This document shows positions 54,091 through 64,000 of a stretch of DNA of 64,000 nt, piece by piece. Source of the stretch: an uncultured Flavobacteriaceae bacterium (GTDB lineage Bacteria; Bacteroidota; Bacteroidia; Flavobacteriales; Flavobacteriaceae); NCBI GenBank assembly GCA_947500435.1, contig CANMRV010000003.1:541271-605270 (forward strand). The letters run 5' to 3'. The notes under the pieces were generated by a model, which did not search any database, was not told the DNA's origin, and saw only the letters and a program-made list of their open reading frames with translations. The first letter of the stretch is position 1. Each line of letters begins with the position of its first letter. The translations under genes were made by a program, and so were the position numbers.

Positions 54091-54124
54091 AAAAACCGCA
54101 CTTGAATTTCAAGTGCGGTTTTTT
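54091..54124. terminator. Bidirectional terminator
   Basis: CCGCACTTG and CAAGTGCGG pair around AATTT, flanked by A5 on the left and T6 on the right. It separates the + strand metal operon from the minus-strand groL gene and can act in both directions. Confidence 0.85.
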
Positions 54125-54178
54125 ATACCATAAATTATTCCGCGAACAAACTAGTAAAAGCCTGTCGGTGCTGCCGAC

Positions 54179-55822
<1,644 letters not shown>

Positions 55823-55839
55823 TTATGATTTTATTTTTC

Positions 55840-55912
55840 ATTCTCACCTTGGTGAGAATCTTTTTGATTAAACTAAAAGGTTTGTTGAATAGATTCCTGT
55901 ATGAGCAGGAAT
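55840..55912. other. Two hairpins between groES and groL
   Basis: ATTCTCACC/GGTGAGAAT (55841-55858) and ATTCCTG/CAGGAAT (55893-55912) form stems in the groES-groL gap. On the minus strand neither is followed by a T run, so they are not simple terminators. They may set mRNA stability or the groES to groL ratio. Confidence 0.5.
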
Positions 55913-55916
55913 TAAA

Positions 55917-56195
55917 TTAAATGATAGCCAGAATATCGCTTTCACGCATCATCAGGTAATCAGTACCATCTAACTTAAGTTCTGTACCAGCGTACTTCCC
56001 ATAAAGAACAGTATTGCCAACTTTTACAGTAACAGCTTCATCTTTGGTGCCTGGACCGACAGCTACTACCTTTCCTTTTTGTGGTTTTTCTTTTGCGGTA
56101 TCTGGAATGTATATACCAGATGCAGTTTTTGTCTCAGCAGCCATAGGCTCAATAAGAACTCTATCTGCCAATGGTTTAATGCTAACTTTAGCCAT
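55917..56195 (-). CDS. groES: Co-chaperonin GroES
   Basis: This 92-residue lid protein of the GroEL ring has [11 protein letters not shown] at the N-terminus, the mobile loop [13 protein letters not shown] and [15 protein letters not shown] at the end. Transcription probably starts near 56226 from the sigma-54-type element at 56237-56252. No CIRCE inverted repeat is seen in the leader. Confidence 0.97.
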   Translation of the reverse strand: MAKVSIKPLADRVLIEPMAAETKTASGIYIPDTAKEKPQKGKVVAVGPGTKDEAVTVKVGNTVLYGKYAGTELKLDGTDYLMMRESDILAII

Positions 56196-56236
56196 AGTAT
56201 TCGGTTTTTAAATTGATTTAATATTTGGTTTTTAAA

Positions 56237-56252
56237 GGCAGAAATTATGCCA
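56237..56252 (-). promoter_or_regulatory. Candidate sigma-54 promoter of groES-groL
   Basis: The minus strand reads TGGCATAATTTCTGCC, with GG and GC separated by exactly 10 bases, the invariant geometry of sigma-54 -24/-12 promoters (TGGCA-N5/6-TTGC-like). The predicted start lies near 56226, about 30 bases before the groES ATG. It stands alone between the secG terminator and groES. No TAnnTTTG element is visible at the same place. Confidence 0.55.
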
Positions 56253-56281
56253 TTGCCTAGAAACTGACATTTTGTTAAACT

Positions 56282-56316
56282 AAAAATGCCAGCTTGTCAT
56301 TTGGGCTGGCATTTTT
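56282..56316 (-). terminator. Terminator after secG
   Basis: AAAAATGCCAGC and GCTGGCATTTTT form a 12-base-pair stem around an 11-base loop, with U-rich ends in both directions. It lies just after the minus-strand secG stop and isolates groES-groL from the secG transcript. Confidence 0.85.
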
Positions 56317-56333
56317 ATATGTTCTATTAAAAC

Positions 56334-56708
56334 TTATTCGCTATCTGTATCTGTTGGTGTCTCACTATCTGTTGCTGGAAGTACATCTTCAGGCAAAGTT
56401 TCTGGAACTTCATCTGGTAATGTTTCTTCAATGCCGTCATCATTTAGCAATTTTGAATCCGCAGTTCCAAAATTTCCTTTTAAGGCAACATTTGAAGCTA
56501 AGATCAAAACAACCAAAGTGATTGCTAACGTCCATGTGCTTTTATCTAAAAAATCTCCTGTTTTCTTTACACCACCAACCACCTGGCTGCCACCTCCACC
56601 AAAAGATGATGATAACCCACCTCCCTTAGGGTTTTGTACCATTACTACTAACATCAACAGCAAACAAACAATAATGATAAGAATTAAGAATATTGAAAAT
56701 GTACTCAT
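56334..56708 (-). CDS. secG: Preprotein translocase subunit SecG
   Basis: SecG is part of the SecYEG channel for protein export. It has a first helix (about 3-23), a loop with QNPKGGGLSSSFGGGGSQ in part, and a second helix (about 54-72). A C-terminal tail of about 45 residues is rich in Asp, Glu, Thr and Pro (ending TPTDTDSE). It is co-translated with the preceding TPR-like gene (two-base gap). Confidence 0.9.
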   Translation of the reverse strand: MSTFSIFLILIIIVCLLLMLVVMVQNPKGGGLSSSFGGGGSQVVGGVKKTGDFLDKSTWTLAITLVVLILASNVALKGNFGTADSKLLNDDGIEETLPDEVPETLPEDVLPATDSETPTDTDSE

Positions 56709-56710
56709 TA

Positions 56711-57625
56711 CTAGATATTTTCTTTTTGTATTTTTTCTACCGCTTTAATTCGGTCTGCAAAGAAACCACTTTTTTCCGGATATTTCAAACTTAAAATACG
56801 GTATGCCTGTATGGCTTTTTTGTACTTTTTTTGTTCTAAATATACCTTTGCCAAAGTCTCGGTCATAAGCTCATTGGCATCGAATTTTGCAGCTTTTTTG
56901 GTATCTACCTTGGGAGACTGATTTTCGTTTGGAATAATTTTCGGACTCTCGGCAATAAATTTATCAATTAGGTCAAACTTTTTTTCTTTTAAAATGGTTT
57001 TCTTTATTTCAAAACCATCTGCTTTTGATTCCGCCTGATGTCCTTCTCTTTGGATTGTCTTTTGAGAAGTCAACTGAAGCCATTCGCCAAACGAATACTT
57101 TTCTTTTTTGGTAAAGGAAAGTGGTTGGCCTATTTCCAATTCTTTTTCTGCTTCTTCTTTTGCCTTCCTTATTTCCGCGTCTACCTTTGGATCCTTTGAT
57201 TTGAACAATTCAGGATTCAAAATTTGATCGGCATCATCAACGGTTTGTGGTAAGGGTTTATCCGCAGATTTTTCGATTAGCGAATCACTCCCTTGTACTT
57301 TGGATACAATTTCTTCCGATACGATTTCAGTGTCGATAAGAGATGTGGTTTTGCCTGATATGGAGTCGGCAATTGTATTTTGTAAAAACTCTTTTGATGT
57401 AATAAAATCAAAAAGAATATCTCTATCGGTTGTATGCGCTGCAGTAACTTTGAGTGCGTTATTGTATTTAAAACTGTTGCCGTTTTTCAAGCCTTTTAAG
57501 TGAACAGCTCGCGCCGCTTGAAAATATGGAAACTCAGAAAGTACATCTTCTAACTGCTTTGTCTGCTCAGAAGAAATGGCCTCATTCGGATTTTGTAATA
57601 AATATGTAAAGTCTTTTACGTTCAT
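56711..57625 (-). CDS. Cytoplasmic protein with C-terminal TPR-like segment, function unknown
   Basis: This 304-residue protein has no signal peptide. The N-terminal part (about 1-85) starts MNVKDFTYLLQNPNEAI and contains LSEFPYFQAARAVHLKGL. A charged, low-complexity middle (about 90-230) follows, then one TPR-like pair at the end (ETLAKVYLEQKKYKKAI and the following residues). It is conserved in flavobacteria between lptE and secG. Its 6-base gap to lptE and two-base gap to secG suggest a role in envelope export. Confidence 0.7.
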   Translation of the reverse strand: MNVKDFTYLLQNPNEAISSEQTKQLEDVLSEFPYFQAARAVHLKGLKNGNSFKYNNALKVTAAHTTDRDILFDFITSKEFLQNTIADSISGKTTSLIDTEIVSEEIVSKVQGSDSLIEKSADKPLPQTVDDADQILNPELFKSKDPKVDAEIRKAKEEAEKELEIGQPLSFTKKEKYSFGEWLQLTSQKTIQREGHQAESKADGFEIKKTILKEKKFDLIDKFIAESPKIIPNENQSPKVDTKKAAKFDANELMTETLAKVYLEQKKYKKAIQAYRILSLKYPEKSGFFADRIKAVEKIQKENI

Positions 57626-57631
57626 ATTGAG

Positions 57632-58150
57632 TTACCAATCTGCAAGAGATGCATTAAAAATATCTTGAGTGATTCTCTCGAAAATGAGCTCATGGGCTTC
57701 CGATTTTACAGCGGATAATTGGCTGCTAGCATCATAATCAAAGAAAAACGAGAAGCGCTGTTCCCAATCTGAATCTTCTTTGGTATTATTTGTAAAGCGC
57801 ACCTTAACCGCGACCGAAAGTCTATTTTGTGCTGCCGTTTGTTGCGCTGTTGCGCTCATAGGGGAAATTCTGTATTCAACAATTTCGCCCTCATAAAGTA
57901 AATCACCACTGGACCCAATTAAATCTAAACTGGTTTGATTTAAAATACGGTCTTGAAGAGCAAGCGTGAAATCTCTATCCATACCAGGTTCAAAAATTGA
58001 ACCAGGACTCTGGGTAGCATAATTCTGAAAGTAATTGACCTGAAATGTTTTAGCGGTACCAACATCCCCTCCTGTAAAATTGTAAACCCCACACGATTTA
58101 ATACTCATGCTAACCAGTATGACAAGTAATATAGTTCTAAATGCTCGCAC
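57632..58150 (-). CDS. lptE: LPS-assembly lipoprotein LptE
   Basis: LptE plugs and helps assemble the LptD channel in the outer membrane. The 172-residue lipoprotein has lipobox KSC (Cys20), then GVYNFTGGD, typical of Bacteroidota LptE. The fold signature continues in PGMDRDFTLALQDRI and VEYRISPMSA. It is followed six bases later by the TPR-like gene. Confidence 0.85.
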   Translation of the reverse strand: MRAFRTILLVILVSMSIKSCGVYNFTGGDVGTAKTFQVNYFQNYATQSPGSIFEPGMDRDFTLALQDRILNQTSLDLIGSSGDLLYEGEIVEYRISPMSATAQQTAAQNRLSVAVKVRFTNNTKEDSDWEQRFSFFFDYDASSQLSAVKSEAHELIFERITQDIFNASLADW

Positions 58151-58283
58151 TTATCTCTGTTTATTATTTATAAGAAAATGGAAGATAGAAAAAAGAACAA
58201 AGACTTTTATACCAGCTTAACAATAGTTTAATGAAATAAGTCTTCAAAAGGGGAATTCTAGATGCTATTTTCTTCTTTCTGTT

Positions 58284-59552
58284 TTATAAATCGTACTGCT
58301 TTATTTTTCGATATAAAGTCCGCTCTGAAATACCCAACTCTGAAGCCGCGGCTTTTCGTTTTCCTCGATTTCTTTCCAAAGACTTTTTAATTAGTTCAAT
58401 TTCCTTTTCTTGTAAAGATAAGGTCTCTTCTTCCTGTATTTCTTCTGCAAAATGATACTTGTCCTCTTGAATCGGTTGTTGGGCTACTGGTTCAACATGG
58501 GTTTCTGGAAGTCGCAAAAATTCAACCGGAGTACTTTCTTGTTGGGGAATTTCCTCCTCTTCACTTCTATAAATCTTGCGAATCAAACTCTCATTTTCCT
58601 CCTGAACTTTTTCGGTGTCATTGTTTTTAAGGAGTTCCATCGTCAACTTTTTCAAGTCGTTTAAATCCCCTTTCATGTCAAAAAGAACCTTGTATAGAAT
58701 TTCACGTTCGGTGCTGAAATCACTTTCTTTCTTGTCACTACCTACAACTGCAGGTAAGTTTGATGAGCTGGCGTTTGGTAAATACCCATTTAAAGTAAAG
58801 GCTGAAATACTACGCTTTTCTTCAAGAACCGATACTTGTTCGGCAATATTTCGCAACTGACGAATGTTTCCTGGCCAACGGTATTTCAATAATAATTCCC
58901 TTGCATCGTCTTCCAAACGAATAGTTGGCATTTTGTACTTCGTGCCAAAGTCGGAAGCAAACTTGCGAAAAAGCAAATGAATATCATCTTGGCGTTCGCG
59001 AAGCGGTGGAATGTTAATTTCAACCGTACTTAATCTATAGTACAAATCTTCGCGAAATTTTTCTTTCTTAATTGCCTCGAACATTTTAATGTTGGTAGCT
59101 GCAACAATTCGCACATCTGTTTTTTGTACTTGCGAGGAACCTACTTTTAAAAATTCTCCGTTTTCCAATACACGCAGAAGGCGAACTTGAGTTGTAAGCG
59201 GTAATTCACCTACTTCATCAAGAAAAATAGTGCCACCATCCGCCACTTCGAAATACCCGCTTCTGGTGGAAGTTGCTCCTGTAAAGGCACCTTTTTCATG
59301 TCCGAAAAGTTCACTATCTATAGTTCCTTCGGGAATGGCACCGCAGTTAACGGCAATATATTTTGCATGTTTTCTATGGGATAAAGCGTGTATGATTTTA
59401 GGAAGAGATTCTTTTCCTACGCCACTTTCACCTGTTACTAAAACAGAAATATCGGTAGGAGCCACCTGAATCGCCTTTTCGATGGCGCGATTCAGTTTAG
59501 GGTCGTTACCGATAATTTCAAAACGTTGTTTTATTGATTGAATGCTTTCCAT
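58284..59552 (-). CDS. Sigma-54-dependent transcriptional activator without sensor domain
   Basis: This 422-residue AAA+ activator of sigma-54 RNA polymerase has Walker A GESGVGKES (41-49), the sigma-54 contact loop GAFTGA (88-93), Walker B GGTIFLDEVGEL (106-117) and the arginine finger region FREDLYYRL. A Fis-type helix-turn-helix ends the protein (SERTLYRKIKQYDL). No receiver, PAS or GAF domain precedes the AAA+ domain. The stretch between them (about 250-375) is long, acidic and glutamine-rich. Such proteins are conserved beside lptE and secG in flavobacteria. A candidate target, the groES promoter, lies about 2 kb downstream. Confidence 0.92.
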   Translation of the reverse strand: MESIQSIKQRFEIIGNDPKLNRAIEKAIQVAPTDISVLVTGESGVGKESLPKIIHALSHRKHAKYIAVNCGAIPEGTIDSELFGHEKGAFTGATSTRSGYFEVADGGTIFLDEVGELPLTTQVRLLRVLENGEFLKVGSSQVQKTDVRIVAATNIKMFEAIKKEKFREDLYYRLSTVEINIPPLRERQDDIHLLFRKFASDFGTKYKMPTIRLEDDARELLLKYRWPGNIRQLRNIAEQVSVLEEKRSISAFTLNGYLPNASSSNLPAVVGSDKKESDFSTEREILYKVLFDMKGDLNDLKKLTMELLKNNDTEKVQEENESLIRKIYRSEEEEIPQQESTPVEFLRLPETHVEPVAQQPIQEDKYHFAEEIQEEETLSLQEKEIELIKKSLERNRGKRKAAASELGISERTLYRKIKQYDL

Positions 59553-59594
59553 ATAGTTTGTACCCCGTTCTCAAGAGGGTTTTGTTTTGCTACA

Positions 59595-60566
59595 TTAATT
59601 ATAGAAAAAATTAGTTACTACAGAGTTTGCCTGAGTCATCACATTTTTAGTGCGCCCTCGTTCTGGGTAACCACTTGAATTATAGTCATACTCAAAAAAG
59701 TATTGTCCTGCTTCGGGGACCTTACTTGGGTATACCGTTGTAGTAATATTATTTGGCCCCATGGTTCTAGCCAATGACGTTGCCATTGGAAGCCCAAAAG
59801 CTGAACCTTCCCCATTAATGAATATGATATTCATATAATAGTTACTATAAAATTCAAATAATGGGTTTTGCTTCTCATCATAACTATACTCATAGGTGTT
59901 TTGGAACTCCATACCATTAAAGTCTTCAGCGGTCAAAATTACTTTTGAGCAGTTTTTCTGATCGTTGTATTCAAAATCTACTCTGATCTCCAAACTTTCA
60001 TCATAATCAAGTTGCTCAAACTGTGCTATTTTACCGTCGTCGTTCATGGTAAAGGATAATAAATCTGCATATTCGATGCTCGTTTGAGCAAAAGTTGTGG
60101 TAATGACCTTGCCATCATAGTTCATTTCACGTTTATGCTCATTTATTCCAAAAAGGCTAAAGTCTTCATACTTTGTCATAGCGGAAATCTTACCACTCCC
60201 TTCATATTCAAAAGTGTATGATGTATCGAGTTCTCCCGTTGAATTACTATATATAGTATACTTTAACATTCTATCGTTTGTATCGTACTCATATTCTCCT
60301 GTGACAATACCGTTTCTGGTATGCTTTATCGCCTTTCCGTCTTGAAACTCAAAAATGGTCTGATTTTCTGACGGATAAAAAGTGAGTTCATACCGACTCA
60401 AAGACAATGATTCTACAGTTGTATCATTGTTAGGGTCTTCTGAAACTGTTTCATCATTTGTGTATTCTGTTAATAATGCGTCATCTTCTAAATCATTAAG
60501 AACAGCATCTGTACTACAAGATGAAATAAGGACAATGACCATTAGGGCAAAAATTGATTTTTTCAT
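59595..60566 (-). CDS. Lipoprotein with YD-repeat-like strands, function unknown
   Basis: This 323-residue lipoprotein has lipobox SSC (Cys17). After an acidic linker (about 20-50) it shows repeated strand-turn units with E/D-Y-x-Y patterns (ETTYDTNDR-like YEYDTNDRMLKYTIYS, YTFEYEGSGKISAMTKYE and similar), resembling the strand repeats of RHS/YD or DUF4595-type proteins. It lies between miaB and the sigma-54 activator, where flavobacterial gene order is usually tight. The ligand is unknown. Confidence 0.6.
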   Translation of the reverse strand: MKKSIFALMVIVLISSCSTDAVLNDLEDDALLTEYTNDETVSEDPNNDTTVESLSLSRYELTFYPSENQTIFEFQDGKAIKHTRNGIVTGEYEYDTNDRMLKYTIYSNSTGELDTSYTFEYEGSGKISAMTKYEDFSLFGINEHKREMNYDGKVITTTFAQTSIEYADLLSFTMNDDGKIAQFEQLDYDESLEIRVDFEYNDQKNCSKVILTAEDFNGMEFQNTYEYSYDEKQNPLFEFYSNYYMNIIFINGEGSAFGLPMATSLARTMGPNNITTTVYPSKVPEAGQYFFEYDYNSSGYPERGRTKNVMTQANSVVTNFFYN

Positions 60567-60635
60567 GTCTTTTGGTTATGGTTTGTGTTAAATGTCTCTT
60601 TCCAACGCAAAATCATACCAAAACTTGTACTTATT

Positions 60636-62078
60636 TCATTTTTGACTTGCCTCTATAGCCTTGCCAATTAAAGTCGCTGATGTACAATCTTGGATTTTCA
60701 CATCTACAAAATCTCCAACTTTATAATTTTCCTTTGGAAAAACCACGACAGTGTTTTGTGAGTTTCTTCCCATCCAATGGGCATCTGATTTTTTTGAGGT
60801 TCCTTCTATTAGAACATTTTCAATGTTCCCCAAGTGCTCCTCGGTTCGATACCTACAATGTTCTCTTTGTAAGGCTATAATTTCCGCAAGCCTTCGTTGC
60901 TTGATCTCCATAGGAACATCGTCTTCTAATTTTCTAGCAGCCATTGTTCCTGGTCTTTCGGAATAGAGATACATATATCCAAAATCATACTTTACATATT
61001 CCAAAGCCGCCAGAGTTGCTTGATGGTCTTCTTCAGTTTCCGTAGGGAAACCTGAAATCATATCCTGTGAAATTGCACAATCAGGAAGTATCTCACGAAT
61101 ATTATCGATTAATTCAAAATATTCCTCAATCGTATGCAAACGATTCATTTCTTTTAAAATGCGATTGCTTCCACTTTGCACGGGTAAATGAATATGATTG
61201 CAAATATTATCGAATTTGGCCATGGTGCGAATAACATCTAAAGTCATATCCTGTGGATTCGAAGTTGAAAATCGAATTCGCATTTCTGGCTGGGCCTCTG
61301 CCACCATTGCCAAAAGATTTGAAAAATCAACCGAAGTGGCTTTTTGCATTTCTGAGGCTTTGACAAAATCCTTTTTCAACCCACCGCCATACCATAGATA
61401 ACTATCTACATTTTGACCTAATAGCGTTATTTCTTTATATCCTTTTTTCCATAAATCATTTACTTCCTCTAAAATCGATTGTGGATTCCGACTGCGCTCA
61501 CGACCTCTTGTAAAAGGAACCACACAAAAGGTGCACATATTATCGCAACCTCGGGTGATTGAAACCAAAGCACTTACACCATTGGTTTGTAATCGAACGG
61601 GAGCGATATCACCATAGGTTTCCTCTTTTGAAAGGATGACATTGACCGCGTCCCTACCAGCATCAACTTCTTTGATAAGGTTGGGAAGGTCTTTATAAGC
61701 ATCAGGCCCAACAACCATATCTACAATTTTCTCTTCTTCGAGCAATTGACTTTTTAAGCGTTCTGCCATACATCCCAAAACACCCACTTTTAAATGTGGC
61801 CTATGTTTCTTGATGGCGTTGAATTTTTCCAAACGTTTGCGAACGGTCAATTCCGCCTTTTCTCGAATGGAACATGTATTGACCAAAACTAAATCGGCAT
61901 CTTCTAAGTTTTGGGTAGTGTTAAACCCTTCCGTAGCCAAAATAGAAGCAACGATTTCGCTATCGGAAAAGTTCATAGCACAGCCATAGCTTTCGATATA
62001 AAGCTTCCGTTTGTTGGCGGAATTTTTTTCTACGGATAAAGAGGTGCCCTGGATAGTTTCGTCAATTGTTTTTTCCAT
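60636..62078 (-). CDS. miaB: tRNA-2-methylthio-N6-dimethylallyladenosine synthase MiaB
   Basis: This radical-SAM methylthiotransferase modifies A37 of tRNAs that read UNN codons, which includes tRNA-Phe. The 480-residue protein has an N-terminal MTTase domain with Cys33 (SYGCAMN), Cys69 (NTCSIRE) and Cys103 (GCMAER). The radical-SAM cluster site is CDNMCTFC (Cys178, Cys182, Cys185), with GLGQNVDS-type [13 protein letters not shown]-terminal TRAM domain follows (about 415-475). A strong promoter is seen at 62111-62143. Confidence 0.95.
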   Translation of the reverse strand: MEKTIDETIQGTSLSVEKNSANKRKLYIESYGCAMNFSDSEIVASILATEGFNTTQNLEDADLVLVNTCSIREKAELTVRKRLEKFNAIKKHRPHLKVGVLGCMAERLKSQLLEEEKIVDMVVGPDAYKDLPNLIKEVDAGRDAVNVILSKEETYGDIAPVRLQTNGVSALVSITRGCDNMCTFCVVPFTRGRERSRNPQSILEEVNDLWKKGYKEITLLGQNVDSYLWYGGGLKKDFVKASEMQKATSVDFSNLLAMVAEAQPEMRIRFSTSNPQDMTLDVIRTMAKFDNICNHIHLPVQSGSNRILKEMNRLHTIEEYFELIDNIREILPDCAISQDMISGFPTETEEDHQATLAALEYVKYDFGYMYLYSERPGTMAARKLEDDVPMEIKQRRLAEIIALQREHCRYRTEEHLGNIENVLIEGTSKKSDAHWMGRNSQNTVVVFPKENYKVGDFVDVKIQDCTSATLIGKAIEASQK

Positions 62079-62110
62079 CTAAAAAGAAGTCCTTGTGAAT
62101 AAGTGGATGG

Positions 62111-62143
62111 CAAAGATAGGGCTAAATACAATTTTATGACAAA
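62111..62143 (-). promoter_or_regulatory. Bacteroidota promoter of miaB (-33 TTTG and -7 TATCTTTG)
   Basis: On the minus strand TTTG (62140-62143) is followed after 21 bases by TATCTTTG (62111-62118). This matches the Bacteroidota promoter in both boxes and spacing. It gives a leader of about 28 bases before the miaB ATG. Confidence 0.8.
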
Positions 62144-62227
62144 TTGACAGTTGTAAATTTAACTAAAATCCGCGCAACGCGATTACCTTGTCAGTATCCT
62201 AAAAGGGCAACCCAATAAATAATTGTT

Positions 62228-63535
62228 ATGAAAAAGATAGGATTACTTCTAATCGCGATGGTGTTTTTTCAGTCCTGTGATTTAGACAATCAGGTGTCTT
62301 CACTTGATACCATGCAAACGTATTTGATTGCTACTCCCTTAAAAAGCAACTTGGTTACTTTTAAGGAAGAGGCCGTCGCAATTAGCGAACCTGTCCCGAT
62401 TATTGAGTCGGGAAAAATCTATGCCTATAAGAACTATGTTTTTGTGAACGATGTGTATCGCGGATTCCATATTCTGGATAATACGGATCCTTCATCACCG
62501 CAGAATATTGGTTTTATAAAACTGGAAGGCAATAACGATATATCAATTAAAGATGACCGTCTGTATGCCGACAGTTATGGAGACCTCGTAATCATGGATA
62601 TTTCGGATATTCAAAACATCAAGTTCGCCAAACGCATGGAAAATGCCATCTACCAGGAGTTTTGGTGTACGGTTGGTTTTGATGTTGCTTGGCCCGAAGC
62701 TGATGCTTTTGATTATAGTGATTTTGATGCAAATAGAGATGCCTTAACGGGTTGGGAAGTAAATGAAGTTCGAATGAGTACGGAGGAGTTTGAGTCGAAA
62801 TACGGGAATACATTTGCTTTAGAAAATGGGTCATTTTCTAATACAACAACTTCTGATTCCTCAGTCCCCACAACTTCTACAACAGGTCAAGGTGGTTCTT
62901 TTGCACGATTTAGAATTGTAGCTGATTATCTTTATGCAGTCGAACCCTGGAGTATAAATGTTTTTGATATTTCAGATTTGGATAATCCCAAGGTACTGGA
63001 AGAAGTTTATGCTCAAGGAAACATAGAGACCATATTCAATCAAGGCGATATTCTGTTTTTAGGTGGCACGCAAGGAATGTACATTTATGACATTTCTTCA
63101 CCCGACAAACCCACCTATGTTTCAGAATTCACTCATGGTAGAGCATGTGACCCGGTTGTCGTAAGCGGCGATTATGCTTTTGTTACTTTAAGAAGTAGCA
63201 ATTTTTGTGGTGATGGTACCGAAAGTGGACTTTATATCGTAGATGTTTCCGATTTAACCAATCCGACTTTAAGTAAAACTTACCCAATGACCGAACCTTA
63301 TGGTTTAGGTATTAAGGAAGAAAAGCTTTTCATATGTGATGGCCCGGACGGACTGAAGGTATATGATAAAACAGATATTAATAATCTAGTACAATTAAAT
63401 CATTTTGAAGATATCAATACTTATGATGTAATACCATTGTCTAGTTCCTTATTGATGATAGGAGACAAGGTGCTATATCAATATGAATATCTAGATAATG
63501 AAATACGCTTGTTAAGTACTTTCGATTTGAATTAA
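62228..63535 (+). CDS. LVIVD-repeat lipoprotein
   Basis: This 435-residue surface lipoprotein has a lipobox-like QSC (Cys17). Repeats related to LVIVD/beta-propeller blades occur as GFHILDNTDPSSPQNIG, INVFDISDLDNPKVLE, MYIYDISSPDKPTYV and LYIVDVSDLTNPTLSKTY. A serine/threonine-rich insert (about 200-220) divides the repeats. Such proteins are thought to bind other proteins or sugars at the cell surface; no specific function can be assigned. It is divergent from miaB. Confidence 0.78.
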   Translation: MKKIGLLLIAMVFFQSCDLDNQVSSLDTMQTYLIATPLKSNLVTFKEEAVAISEPVPIIESGKIYAYKNYVFVNDVYRGFHILDNTDPSSPQNIGFIKLEGNNDISIKDDRLYADSYGDLVIMDISDIQNIKFAKRMENAIYQEFWCTVGFDVAWPEADAFDYSDFDANRDALTGWEVNEVRMSTEEFESKYGNTFALENGSFSNTTTSDSSVPTTSTTGQGGSFARFRIVADYLYAVEPWSINVFDISDLDNPKVLEEVYAQGNIETIFNQGDILFLGGTQGMYIYDISSPDKPTYVSEFTHGRACDPVVVSGDYAFVTLRSSNFCGDGTESGLYIVDVSDLTNPTLSKTYPMTEPYGLGIKEEKLFICDGPDGLKVYDKTDINNLVQLNHFEDINTYDVIPLSSSLLMIGDKVLYQYEYLDNEIRLLSTFDLN

Positions 63536-63565
63536 AAGCAGTTGTTTATAAATGTGATTTAAAGG

Positions 63566-64000
63566 TTACTTCAGAGATATCATCGGTATTTTATCTGAAG
63601 TAACTTTTTCATTTATGGAGTTAATGTTTTTTTTCATTAGATCATTCAATGCATTGATTTCAACATCCAATTCCTTTTTGATTTCCTCAAAAAATTCTTT
63701 TGACTGGTCTGTTGGTGGATAATCTCCTCTTTGAGAATCTGCCAACAAAAATGCCAGGCGATTGTTGATGCGAATACCATAGTTCAAAGGGTCTTGCCTG
63801 CTTTGGTTCTTGGTCATATGAATATTGTTTTCAATAACCTCCATCTTCGTTTTAAAATCCTTTATCAAATCTTGTAATTCTTTATTGTCTTTCGTTTTAT
63901 CATTTAAATAATCCAAATCTTTTTTTACGGAACGAATATCAACTATCGCTTTATTAGCACGACTTACTTGATCTCGAACCTCAAGTAGAAAGTCAAATTG
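63566..64000 (-). CDS. C-terminal part of a VPS10/sialidase-like exported protein (partial)
   Basis: A minus-strand frame enters from the right edge (first codon visible at 64000) and ends with the stop at 63566, leaving about 144 residues. The sequence is helical and charged (VRDQVSRANKAIVDIR and following) and includes QDPLNYGIRINNRLAFLLA. That phrase recurs at the end of large flavobacterial VPS10-domain or glycosyl-hydrolase-like proteins with beta-propellers. The propeller, signal peptide and start lie outside the window, so the assignment is moderate. Confidence 0.6.
   Translation of the reverse strand, partial: QFDFLLEVRDQVSRANKAIVDIRSVKKDLDYLNDKTKDNKELQDLIKDFKTKMEVIENNIHMTKNQSRQDPLNYGIRINNRLAFLLADSQRGDYPPTDQSKEFFEEIKKELDVEINALNDLMKKNINSINEKVTSDKIPMISLK

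Noticed and set aside
58150..58283. Second sigma-54 promoter ahead of lptE
   Set aside because: The minus strand has TGG followed by TTTG at about the right spacing, but the GC of the -12 element is missing.

Overview
The window is an AT-rich chromosomal segment from a member of the Bacteroidota, almost certainly a marine-type Flavobacteriaceae. Four things point there: repeated TAnnTTTG promoter -7 elements just upstream of genes; many lipoproteins and outer-membrane barrels with Bacteroidota signal peptides; a mevalonate-type HMG-CoA reductase; and the block miaB / sigma-54 activator / lptE / secG / groES / groL. I cannot fix the genus. No insertion sequence, integrase, phage module or CRISPR array is visible, so this is mostly core genome with small accessory clusters.

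Left part (1-16.1 kb). A DUF547 gene tail, an outer-membrane barrel candidate, a GH113-like glycosidase lipoprotein with an unknown lipoprotein, a short Omp85 protein and a LysM-like/amidase_3 protein run on the + strand. A minus-strand cluster (10164 to 5519) then encodes a rhodanese, a TIGR04282-type transferase, a purine nucleoside phosphorylase, an ArsM-like methyltransferase, a DUF547 lipoprotein and a TIGR04283-type glycosyltransferase. This looks like an arsenosugar pathway without its radical-SAM enzyme ArsS in the window. Next come a GH32 fructosidase, an exported ADP-ribosylglycohydrolase-like lipoprotein coupled to an MtnK-like kinase, a DinB-like protein and a leucine-rich-repeat lipoprotein.

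Centre (16.3-40 kb). tRNA-Phe lies beside a broken 5' copy of itself that carries a palindrome. The run coaX / barrel / TPR protein / lptC / small membrane protein / CNNM-CBS protein / ppiD follows and suggests envelope biogenesis. After it come a mevalonate pair (HMG-CoA reductase and a GHMP kinase), a DPP-IV peptidase with a POT peptide transporter, ComEC, an NlpC/P60 lipoprotein, lpxB, surE, a Ctp/Prc protease, msrB-msrA and a membrane-anchored nuclease.

Right part (40-64 kb). The cell-shape operon mreB-mreC-mreD-PBP2-rodA and purH are on the minus strand. A + strand metal-handling operon (48028-54069) has cysteine pairs in nearly every product. The groES-groL pair follows on the minus strand, with a candidate sigma-54 promoter (GG-N10-GC) isolated from secG by a terminator and a sigma-54 activator gene about 2 kb upstream. 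miaB, an LVIVD-repeat lipoprotein and the C-terminal part of a probable VPS10-type protein close the window. The observations most worth following are the groESL sigma-54 promoter, the arsenosugar cluster, the cysteine-rich metal operon, the broken tRNA and the glycohydrolase-kinase pair.
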